43,689 nucleotides of DNA from Candidatus Omnitrophota bacterium. Lineage in GTDB: Bacteria; Omnitrophota; Gorgyraeia; Duberdicusellales; 4484-171. The first letter of the stretch is position 1; every line of letters starts with the position of its first letter. Below the pieces are notes generated by a model, which searched no databases, was not told the DNA's origin, and worked only from the letters and a program-made list of their open reading frames with translations. The stretch covers positions 1-43,689 of the forward strand of contig JAGOLA010000003.1 in the NCBI GenBank assembly GCA_017994375.1, given 5' to 3'. Shown one piece after another: positions 7,885 to 14,599 of the stretch. Both the position numbers and the translations under genes were made by a program.

Positions 7885-8463
7885 CTATCTCCTTGTAACT
7901 TTAAATACAATATTTCCTCCGTCAGGACAAGTTACGGTATCTATGGAATCGGGATTATTCATAAAATGGAATTTGGCTCCGAAATTAAGGGCGAACAAAG
8001 CCGGAAAAGCCGTATGCCAAGCTGCTCCACAAAATCCCTCGATACACTTTAAGCCCTTTACTTGCCACTTATCGCCGACTTTATAGCCATAAGCACATTT
8101 ACCTTTGGCTTTTACTACTTCTATTTCCATATTCTTAGGATTAGGCCCTTTATGGTTAGGGTCTTTGGGTACGGTTATAACCTTACCTTCTTTATCCAAA
8201 AGCTCGGCCTTAAATTCCAGCTTACCGCCATCTGGACAAGTTACCTTTAAAGATTTCTGGTTATCCATAAAAGGAAACTGGGCTCCAAAACTTAAAGCAT
8301 AAATTACCGGGAAAAGAGCGTGCGCTAATCCTAAGCAAAAGTATTGGGGAGGATGGGTAAAATCTTCTAAGATAAGTTCATCGTTCTTTTTGTAGTTGTG
8401 GTAACAGTGTCCAGCTACATTTATCACCGTCAATTTTAACCGTGGGAAAGGGGTATTAACCAT
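7885..8463 (-). CDS. Tandem TIGR04076-family protein
   Basis: 192 residues made of two similar halves. Each has the TIGR04076 pattern: a strand, GxCxxxYKxxD, a segment with one Cys and small residues, then FPxxxALxFGAxFxFM and VTCPDGG near its end. First half: GHCYHNYKKND, CLGLAHALFP, VTCPDGGKLEF. Second half: GKCAYGYKVGD, CGAAWHTAFP, VTCPDGGNIVF. Three Cys per half (GxC, CxxA, TCPDGG) recur in register and could bind metal or do redox chemistry; no biochemical function is established that I know of. Start follows GGAGG in the end of the upstream gene. It lies 2 bases before KS-alpha, so it is clearly part of the polyketide operon. Confidence 0.8.
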   Translation of the reverse strand: MVNTPFPRLKLTVINVAGHCYHNYKKNDELILEDFTHPPQYFCLGLAHALFPVIYALSFGAQFPFMDNQKSLKVTCPDGGKLEFKAELLDKEGKVITVPKDPNHKGPNPKNMEIEVVKAKGKCAYGYKVGDKWQVKGLKCIEGFCGAAWHTAFPALFALNFGAKFHFMNNPDSIDTVTCPDGGNIVFKVTRR

Positions 8464-8464
8464 A

Positions 8465-9463
8465 TTAATAAACCTCCGTTTCTCTCAATAATTCTTCTTT
8501 GCTTAAAAATTCTGCGCCTTTTTCGATCTTATGGACCAATTCCACTATTTTTTTATTTAAAGGCGCTTTTAAATTATTTTCCTGCGCTAACTTGGTTATC
8601 TCTCCGTTTATATAATCTATTTCCGAAGGTTTGTTTCTTTTTATGCTCTGCAAAATAGAACCGTATAAAGGTTCTTTGCTTAAAGAGCCCATTACTTTAG
8701 AAAAGATATTAGCGGCTTGATTAATATCCATGGAGGCTAATCCTTCTATCCTCTCTTTAGGATAAGTCGGCAGGCTGTTTAACTTTATCCCTGATTCAGC
8801 CACGATTCGATAGGCTTCTTGATTAATTTTTATGGCTAACTTGGCTAAATCCATATCCGAGAAAACTTCCTGCATAGATTGTCCTAAACAAGCGGGTATG
8901 CAATTATTTAAATTTATAAATAGCTTAAGATACTTGGCTCCTTTTATATCTAAAGACTCGGAAATTTCAAATATACCCTTTAGACAATTCAATACTTCTT
9001 TAAAACTACTCATTTTCTGGCCAAAAATATTTCCGACTATCAAAGCACCATCAAAATTATTTATTATTCGGTTTGGAGGGTAAAAAGTTGCTCCGAACAT
9101 AACAATAGAAGTAATAATTTTATTTTCGGGAAAGTATTCCCTTAAAATATAATCGGCCCGTAGGCCGTTTTGTGTGCTGAATGCGGTTGCTTTTTTTAGG
9201 TAAGCTAAATTATCTTGTACCATCTGTTCAAGATCGTTTATCTTGCTGGCAAAGATAGCTAAATCTACCTCTTCGTCTAATTTTGTATCGGCCTTTACGC
9301 GAATAATCTCATCCAACCCGCCCTTGCTGATGATTAAACCCTGCTGCTTAAAGACGTTTTTTTGATAATCGCGGACTATACCGGTTACATCTTTATCCTT
9401 ACGGGAAAGATACCCCAAAAATAAACCACCAATCGCTCCACAACCTAAAACTGCTATCTTCAT
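8465..9463 (-). CDS. Ketopantoate reductase-family NAD(P)-dependent dehydrogenase
   Basis: 332 residues. The N-terminal GCGAIGG (8-14) is the dinucleotide-binding turn of the PanE/ApbA fold. The middle has the Lys-containing segment GAKYLKLFINLNNCIPA, matching the catalytic Lys and Asn helix, and SEIDYINGEI near 280 gives the conserved Glu/Asn segment. True PanE makes pantoate for coenzyme A. Here the gene is locked between a PCP_red-like gene and TIGR04076 (1-10 base gaps) in the polyketide operon, so a role in reducing a 2-keto acid or polyketide intermediate is more likely. Pantoate supply for phosphopantetheine remains possible. Confidence 0.78.
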   Translation of the reverse strand: MKIAVLGCGAIGGLFLGYLSRKDKDVTGIVRDYQKNVFKQQGLIISKGGLDEIIRVKADTKLDEEVDLAIFASKINDLEQMVQDNLAYLKKATAFSTQNGLRADYILREYFPENKIITSIVMFGATFYPPNRIINNFDGALIVGNIFGQKMSSFKEVLNCLKGIFEISESLDIKGAKYLKLFINLNNCIPACLGQSMQEVFSDMDLAKLAIKINQEAYRIVAESGIKLNSLPTYPKERIEGLASMDINQAANIFSKVMGSLSKEPLYGSILQSIKRNKPSEIDYINGEITKLAQENNLKAPLNKKIVELVHKIEKGAEFLSKEELLRETEVY

Positions 9464-9472
9464 GCAAAAATA

Positions 9473-9733
9473 CTATTCCTTAAGGTATTTTGAATAATCT
9501 AAACCGTGTCTGTTCAATAGCTTCTTCATCATATCTTTAAACGCCGGGGGGACTTCCTCAAAGAAAGCAAGCACTAAATCGTCAAGCTCTACACTATCCG
9601 AGCCCCTTTGTTCTGCCAGCTCAACCGCTTTCTCTTTAACTAAACGTTTAGCGATAGTGCGATGAAACTGCGGCAAGTCATTAGTTATCGCTTCATATTT
9701 TTTAAGACACTCTTCGTTCCACTTAATATCCAT
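9473..9733 (-). CDS. Small PCP_red-like helical protein
   Basis: 86 residues from the ATG at 9733, chosen because AGGGAG lies six bases upstream; a longer frame to 9757 would overlap the phosphorylase gene and lacks a ribosome site. It is helical, with WNEECLKKYEAI, then LPQFHRTIAKRLVKEKAVELAEQRG and VELDDLVLAFF. This resembles the PCP_red domain (C-terminal domain of light-independent protochlorophyllide reductase subunit B) and the related DUF2621, with the W...IP.F.R...E..A...G pattern. The function of free-standing copies is unknown. It lacks any Cys. Its place in the polyketide run suggests an accessory or protein-docking role. Family assignment is from pattern memory only. Confidence 0.6.
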   Translation of the reverse strand: MDIKWNEECLKKYEAITNDLPQFHRTIAKRLVKEKAVELAEQRGSDSVELDDLVLAFFEEVPPAFKDMMKKLLNRHGLDYSKYLKE

Positions 9734-9743
9734 CTTGATCTCC

Positions 9744-10481
9744 CTATAAATTATCAACTACCTCAAAAGCTAAATCAGTCATCTTTAGCTCAGCTTGAAA
9801 AAAACGAAAGTCAGCGAACCCTAATTGGCCGGTAATTAAATTATCGGATACGGCCATAATCGAACCGATTTTTTTCTTATTAAGATTAGCTACGGTTACA
9901 AATGGCGAAGTTACCATATCTACTGCTATAGCTCCTTTAGCTATGTAAGAGTTAACAATATCTTTGGTTTCCCGAAATATAGCATCAGTAGTCCAGACCG
10001 GACCTTTATGTATTGTTCCGGCAACTTTAAAAACTTTTTCAATAGCATCATTAATATCCGGGCTAGTCTTAGGCACAAAATTATCATCAACATAATAACG
10101 CGTTGCACCATCTCCTCTTATTACTTCTGTAGTCAATACATAGTCTCCGATATTGATATCTTCGCGTAAAGCTCCACAGGAACCAAGCCGGATAAAAGTG
10201 TTAATTCCTCCGGCACAAAGTAATTCCGACACCAAAGCCGAATCCGGGGAGTAAAAACCGCCGTTACCAACAGTAATCTTTTTGCCTTTATAGGTACCGG
10301 TCCAGAAAGTATAGCCTAAAAAGGTAAAATTTTTAACGCTGTTTTCAAGGTGTTTAAGGCACATCTGGGCGCGGTGCTGTTGCCCACTTACCAAAGCAAT
10401 ATCCCCAAAATCACCCTTTTTAAATTGCAAGGAATAAAGCAGTTCTTGGGGATTCATATGGATTTCTCTTTGCATCATCAT
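9744..10481 (-). CDS. Nucleoside phosphorylase-superfamily protein, divergent
   Basis: 245 residues of the PNP/uridine phosphorylase fold. Seen: the phosphate-loop-like SGQQHRAQ (canonical GDPxRA), IRLGSCGAL (canonical R-G-[ST]-xG), GDYVLTTEVIRGDGA, and VSDNL with the catalytic Asp. The usual ribose-binding VEMEA segment is replaced by VDMVTSPF, losing the key Glu. Three ATGs in a row follow GGAGG; the second, at 10478, has the best spacing. The loss may mean a different substrate, so this need not be nucleoside salvage. It sits between the ligase and the PCP_red gene in the polyketide run. Confidence 0.78.
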   Translation of the reverse strand: MMMQREIHMNPQELLYSLQFKKGDFGDIALVSGQQHRAQMCLKHLENSVKNFTFLGYTFWTGTYKGKKITVGNGGFYSPDSALVSELLCAGGINTFIRLGSCGALREDINIGDYVLTTEVIRGDGATRYYVDDNFVPKTSPDINDAIEKVFKVAGTIHKGPVWTTDAIFRETKDIVNSYIAKGAIAVDMVTSPFVTVANLNKKKIGSIMAVSDNLITGQLGFADFRFFQAELKMTDLAFEVVDNL

Positions 10482-10495
10482 AAACCTCCGGTTTA

Positions 10496-10537
10496 GTTCG
10501 TAGTTATGAGTTCGTGGTTCAACTACGAACTCTGAAC
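10496..10537. repeat. Inverted heptamer repeat overlapping a stop codon
   Basis: Units GTTCGTA, GTTATGA, GTTCGTG, GTTCAAC then TACGAAC, TCTGAAC, all 7 bases apart. The second set is the reverse complement of the first, so a hairpin can form. The acyl-CoA ligase stop TAG (10523-10525) and its last codons lie inside. It is the third member of the family also seen at 1810-1837 and 4262-4336. Confidence 0.8.
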
Positions 10538-12028
10538 TAGTTTGAGCTTATCAACTTTTCCAGTTCTATTTCTAGGCAAATCTTTGACCACCTCAAAGTA
10601 GTGAGGAATCTTAAAATGAGCCAGGTGGATTTTTAAGAATTCCTTTAATTTCTGTTCGTCTAACTTTGCCTCTTCAGTAACGATAAAAGCCTTAGGTACT
10701 TCTCCTCTTAAGCTATCAGGGACGCCAACAACCGCTACCTCTTTTATCTTGGGGTATCGACGTATTTTTTCTTCTACTTCGGCTAAAAAAACTATTTCTC
10801 CGGCTACTTTTATCATTTCTTTTTTTCTGCCGACGATGTAAAAAAAACCTTGCCGGTCATAATAAGCAATATCGCCGGTTTTTAGCCATCTTTCCGGAGT
10901 CAAAACTTGCCGAGTTAATTCTTTTTCCTGGTAATATTCTTTCATTACTGCCCGACCCCTAACCCAAAGCTCGCCTCTTTCTTCAGGGCCTAAAGAATTT
11001 TCTTGCTCATTAACTATTTTTACTTCCATATCAGCAGTAAATTTGCCGATGCTAGAAATATTATCAGAATCCGGTGATAATAAAGTATTAGGGGCCGCGG
11101 TCTCGGTCATGCCCCAGCCGTTAGAAAGGCGGGCCCGAGGATAAGCTTTGTGGAATCTTTTGAGTAAAACTTCCGAAGATGGGGCGCCAAAGACAACGGC
11201 GTAACGTAAAGAAGACAAATCGAACTTATCGTATTCTTTCAAAGAAAGTATGGCCACATACATAGCTGGAACAATACAGAAAATAGTAACTTTATGGCTT
11301 TGAATGTTCTTAAGAAATTCTAAGGGCTGAAACCTCTCCATTAAAACTAAAGTGGAAGCGAAGTTAACCATCAGCAGAATATAATCCAAACCGCCGATAT
11401 GAGAAAAAGGTACACCGCCGCAGAGAAAAACATCTTTAGCGGTAACCTTTAGAAAGTAATCTATTATTTGAGAAGGATTGTCTAAATGAGCATAGTCTAA
11501 TAATACCCCCTTGGGATGACCGGTGGAACCAGAGGTATAAAATATCGCAGCGGCATCTTGCGGTTCTAACTTAACATAAGGGGTATCAGATTTATATTCC
11601 GAGATTATCTCGTCCCAAAAAGGGATCTCTTCTACTTTCTCTTTAGAAATGATAATAATATCTAAGCTTGGGCAACTGTCTTCGATTTGTGCCAGGTTTA
11701 TCTCTTTTTTAGGTTGGGTAATTAAGACTTTGGCTTGGCTATGATTAATAAAATTAATTACCTCTTCTTGAGTTAGCATAAAATCTAAAGGCACTACCGT
11801 AAGGCCAATGCTAAAGCTGCCTAAAAAAGAAAATAAAGCTTGAGGATTGTTAGGAAGATATATTGCTATTCGCTCGCCTTTAGTCAGGCCGGCAGCTAAG
11901 AAATAGTTGGCTAACCTAAAAGTGATGTCCTTTACCTGCCAAAAATTAAATTGTTTATCTTCAAAAATAAGAGCGGTTTTTTGGCTATTTTTATCGGCCT
12001 GTTTTAGGAGTAAATCTTTAATATCCAT
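10523..12028 (-). CDS. Acyl-CoA synthetase / AMP-dependent ligase
   Basis: 501 residues, full length for the ANL superfamily. Motifs in order: A3 FYTSGSTGHPKG, A5 GWGMTETAAP, A7 LKTGDIAYYDRQG, A8 GRKKEMIKVAGE and the catalytic A10 Lys in PRNRTGKVDK. It would adenylate a carboxylic acid and load it on CoA or on a carrier protein. As the first gene of the run it may activate a starter acid for the polyketide, or a side chain; the acid cannot be told from sequence. The product ends in QSS from the heptamer repeat. A 26-bp palindrome stands 20 bases upstream of the ATG. Confidence 0.88.
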   Translation of the reverse strand: MDIKDLLLKQADKNSQKTALIFEDKQFNFWQVKDITFRLANYFLAAGLTKGERIAIYLPNNPQALFSFLGSFSIGLTVVPLDFMLTQEEVINFINHSQAKVLITQPKKEINLAQIEDSCPSLDIIIISKEKVEEIPFWDEIISEYKSDTPYVKLEPQDAAAIFYTSGSTGHPKGVLLDYAHLDNPSQIIDYFLKVTAKDVFLCGGVPFSHIGGLDYILLMVNFASTLVLMERFQPLEFLKNIQSHKVTIFCIVPAMYVAILSLKEYDKFDLSSLRYAVVFGAPSSEVLLKRFHKAYPRARLSNGWGMTETAAPNTLLSPDSDNISSIGKFTADMEVKIVNEQENSLGPEERGELWVRGRAVMKEYYQEKELTRQVLTPERWLKTGDIAYYDRQGFFYIVGRKKEMIKVAGEIVFLAEVEEKIRRYPKIKEVAVVGVPDSLRGEVPKAFIVTEEAKLDEQKLKEFLKIHLAHFKIPHYFEVVKDLPRNRTGKVDKLKLVQSS

Positions 12029-12047
12029 AACTAAATATTAGTAAAAT

Positions 12048-12073
12048 TTAAATAGTAAAATTTTACTATTTAA
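12048..12073. promoter_or_regulatory. 26-bp perfect AT-rich palindrome upstream of the polyketide run
   Basis: The halves TTAAATAGTAAAA and TTTTACTATTTAA are exact reverse complements. It occupies most of the 55-base gap between the RNA methyltransferase stop (12084) and the ligase start (12028), and further copies of TAGTAAAATTT lie just beside it. It could be an operator for a regulator encoded elsewhere, or an AT-rich transcription terminator for the upstream gene. The zero-length loop favours a protein-binding site. Confidence 0.6.
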
Positions 12074-12083
12074 CTAATTTTAG

Positions 12084-13229
12084 TCAAGATTTTTTTGGCC
12101 TTAAGCCAACTAGGGTTTCAAGATGAAGAGTATGCGGAAAGAAATCAAAAAGCTCAATAAAATCAAGGGTGTATTCTTCTTTAAAGCTCTCTAAATCAGT
12201 AAATAGGCTCTTAGGATTACAAGATGAATATAGCACACCTTTGGGTTTAAGCCTCAAAATCGCCCTTTTAACCTTATGGGAAAGGCCAGAACGAGGCGGA
12301 TTTATAACTACACAATCGACTTTATCAAAAGGTTTAGCTTCGATATTAAGGAACCTTCTAACATCAGATGCAAAAAAAGAGATATTTTCGATATTATTTA
12401 TTTTGGCGTTACATTCAGCCAACTTAACCATATCAGAACCAACTTCAACTCCCCAAACTTGTTTAGCCAAAGGCGCTAAGCATAAGCCGATAGAACCGGC
12501 TCCGCAGAAAAGATCCAAAACAGTTTGGTCTTTTCCTAAAGTAGCGTAGTGTTTTATCTTATCATAAAAATTAACCATCATTTTAGGGTTAACCTGATAA
12601 AAACTATCGATACTAACGTTAAACCAGATGTCAGCGATTTTTTCTTTAATAAATTCGTTACCGTAAATTAATTCTTTTCGATCGAATACTACCGCATCCG
12701 ATAAAGAATCATTGATTATATGATAAATGGATTTAATTTTAGAATTAAGCTTTAAAGAAAGTAGCTCCTCTATTAATCTTTCTTTATCCAACTCTTCTTT
12801 ACTACTAGTAACTAAGCCAACCATGATTTCGCCAGTAAATTTAGTTTCCCTAATAATCAAATTCCTTAAAAATCCTTGATGGTTATATTTGTTGTATACC
12901 GAATAATTCTTGTCTTTAACAAAAGACTTAACAGCTCCGATAATACTTCCTAAATCTAAAGAAAAAATAAGGCACTCCTCAATATTAACTACCTTAGCCT
13001 TTTCTTTCTTGCTATAAAGGCCGCAAGATGAATCTTCGGCAAAACTAAATTCCATTTTATTACGATAATACCAAGGTTCACCATAATTTATAGGCTTTAT
13101 TGGAGTATTGATATTTAAGGAAGACAGCAATTCTTTGAGCTTGTCTTCTTTAAGCTCTAATTGTTTAGAGTAAGGAATATCTTGAAGGCAACAGCCTCCG
13201 CATTCATTAAAGTGTTTACATATTTTCAT
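12084..13229 (-). CDS. 23S rRNA (uracil-C5)-methyltransferase, RlmD/TrmA family
   Basis: 381 residues. The N-terminus has the iron-sulfur cluster cysteines (ICKHFNECGGCC, fourth Cys in NIEECLIF). The SAM-binding motif is VLDLFCGAGSIGLCLA, the DxxxxNPPRSGL motif follows, and the catalytic Cys is in YSSCNP. A short N-terminus without a TRAM domain distinguishes it from E. coli RlmD and resembles RlmC/RumB-like or RlmCD-type short forms. It methylates U at C5 in 23S rRNA, or in tRNA in the TrmA branch; the exact target is not readable. It is separated from the polyketide run by a palindrome. Confidence 0.87.
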   Translation of the reverse strand: MKICKHFNECGGCCLQDIPYSKQLELKEDKLKELLSSLNINTPIKPINYGEPWYYRNKMEFSFAEDSSCGLYSKKEKAKVVNIEECLIFSLDLGSIIGAVKSFVKDKNYSVYNKYNHQGFLRNLIIRETKFTGEIMVGLVTSSKEELDKERLIEELLSLKLNSKIKSIYHIINDSLSDAVVFDRKELIYGNEFIKEKIADIWFNVSIDSFYQVNPKMMVNFYDKIKHYATLGKDQTVLDLFCGAGSIGLCLAPLAKQVWGVEVGSDMVKLAECNAKINNIENISFFASDVRRFLNIEAKPFDKVDCVVINPPRSGLSHKVKRAILRLKPKGVLYSSCNPKSLFTDLESFKEEYTLDFIELFDFFPHTLHLETLVGLRPKKS

Positions 13230-13314
13230 AATTTTAAGTTTTGCAGGTTTATACTAGGCAAAAAACAATTTTAGAGGAAAGCTTTGAGGTCAAAAAGCAA
13301 GGTATTTTGCCTCT

Positions 13315-13815
13315 CTAAGTTATTAATAGACTCTTTAATTGTTTTCGCTGGCTTTTCTTAATGGTAGTTAGAGGGTACCCTATAGTAATTACAGCTTCTA
13401 ATTCTAAAAGCTTAGAAATTTTTAATAATTTTTTTATTGCTTTTCGTTGGTTTAAGATTTCTCCCAGCCAACAAGCGCCTAGATTTTGAGAGTGAAGATA
13501 AAGAAGCATGTTCTGGATACAAGCGCCTATAGCCATAAGGTCTTTTTCATAGTTATAAGAAGAATTTTTATCTATAAATACTAGAATAGCTTTATTGGAA
13601 CTTTTGATAATATGACCGTAATTAGTAAATTTGGCGAGGGCATCCTTTTTTTCTTTCTCTAAGACCATAAACCGCCAGGGCTGGTTATTCAACCCCGAAG
13701 GCGCCCAACGTCCAGCTTCTAAGATATTTTCAATAATGTTTTTGGAAATAGCTTTTCTGGTAAATTTTCTTATCGACCGGCGATTTTTTATCAATTTCAA
13801 GATTTTATTTTTCAT
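13315..13815 (-). CDS. Nitroreductase-family FMN flavoprotein
   Basis: 166 residues, a short member of the family. RRSIRKFT at the N-terminus is the FMN-phosphate binding Arg motif; WAPSGLNNQPWRF follows with the conserved Ser and Asn-Gln-Pro segment; ACWLGEI and EAVITIGYP close the fold. These homodimers use NAD(P)H to reduce nitro groups, quinones or flavins. It stands alone in the minus orientation, with its own promoter in the divergent gap shared with the ATP pyrophosphatase gene. Substrate unknown. Confidence 0.85.
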   Translation of the reverse strand: MKNKILKLIKNRRSIRKFTRKAISKNIIENILEAGRWAPSGLNNQPWRFMVLEKEKKDALAKFTNYGHIIKSSNKAILVFIDKNSSYNYEKDLMAIGACIQNMLLYLHSQNLGACWLGEILNQRKAIKKLLKISKLLELEAVITIGYPLTTIKKSQRKQLKSLLIT

Positions 13816-13861
13816 GTTTAAGCAGTTAGAAAATGCCTGTAATTATTTTCTATTTTTTGTT

Positions 13862-13889
13862 ATTATAGACCATATATAATACAATACAA
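13862..13889 (-). promoter_or_regulatory. Sigma70-type promoter for the nitroreductase gene
   Basis: On the minus strand TTGTAT (13889-13884), a 16-base spacer, and TATAAT (13867-13862) form a near-consensus promoter 47 bases upstream of the ATG. A second TATAAT reads on the plus strand at 13875-13880, but I see no good -35 for it. Confidence 0.5.
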
Positions 13890-13932
13890 GTAGTTGTTAC
13901 TAGTTTAGTTTTTGCCAGAATCAAAAATAAAA

Positions 13933-14589
13933 ATGAATCTTAGGAAAGAAAAATTTTTTTGCTCTTTTAGCGGCGGTAAAGATTCTTGTCTTGCTCTCTA
14001 TAAAGCAATACAACAGGATGCTAAACCTCAATATCTTCTAACCATGCTGGATGAGGTGGGTAAAAAATCCCGCTCTCATAGAATTCCTAAAAATATAATC
14101 GAACAACAGGCTAAGAGTTTAAAGATACCTGTAATCTTTCGTAGAGCTTCTTGGGATAGTTATGAAGAAGAATTTATTTCTGGTTTAGGAGAAATAAAAC
14201 AAAAAGGTGTAGCTATTGGCGTGTTTGGGGATATCGATATCCAAGCGCATCAAGATTGGGTAGAGCGAGTTTGCAGAACTTGTGGAATCAAAGCCTACCA
14301 ACCTCTCTGGCAAAAAAATCGCCAGGAATTACTCAATGAATTTATTAAATTAGGATTTAAGGCAAAAATAATTGTTTTAAAAGCCGATAAACTTAATAAA
14401 AGCTTCTTAGGAAGGGATATCGATTATAAAACTATGGCTGATTTAGGGGCCGCCGGGGTTGATCCTTCAGGAGAAGAAGGAGAATATCATACTATAGTTA
14501 CTAATGGGCCGATATTTTCTTCGGAAGTTTTGATAAAAGAGGCGGGACGGACAAATCATGAAGGTTATTGGTTTTTGGAAATTACTTAG
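13933..14589 (+). CDS. Dph6-like ATP pyrophosphatase (adenine nucleotide alpha-hydrolase family)
   Basis: 218 residues from ATG 13933; an upstream TTG at 13912 is an alternative, and neither has a clear ribosome site. The PP-loop SFSGGKDSCLALYKA near the start is diagnostic of N-type ATP pyrophosphatases. The downstream GVFGDIDIQAHQDWVERVCRTCG and DPSGEEGEYHT match the diphthine-ammonia ligase (Dph6, PF01902) family. Bacteria lack diphthamide on EF-G, so bacterial members must act on something else; the real substrate is unknown. It is the only plus-strand gene in the first 34 kb. Confidence 0.85.
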   Translation: MNLRKEKFFCSFSGGKDSCLALYKAIQQDAKPQYLLTMLDEVGKKSRSHRIPKNIIEQQAKSLKIPVIFRRASWDSYEEEFISGLGEIKQKGVAIGVFGDIDIQAHQDWVERVCRTCGIKAYQPLWQKNRQELLNEFIKLGFKAKIIVLKADKLNKSFLGRDIDYKTMADLGAAGVDPSGEEGEYHTIVTNGPIFSSEVLIKEAGRTNHEGYWFLEIT

Positions 14590-14599
14590 AACTTATTAA

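Noticed and set aside
13912-13932. TTG start for the Dph6-like gene; its TTGCCAGAAT is shared with the tRNA promoter at 39694
   Set aside because: An ATG 21 bases later fits the family start; the shared word is short enough to be chance, and no -10 follows it here.
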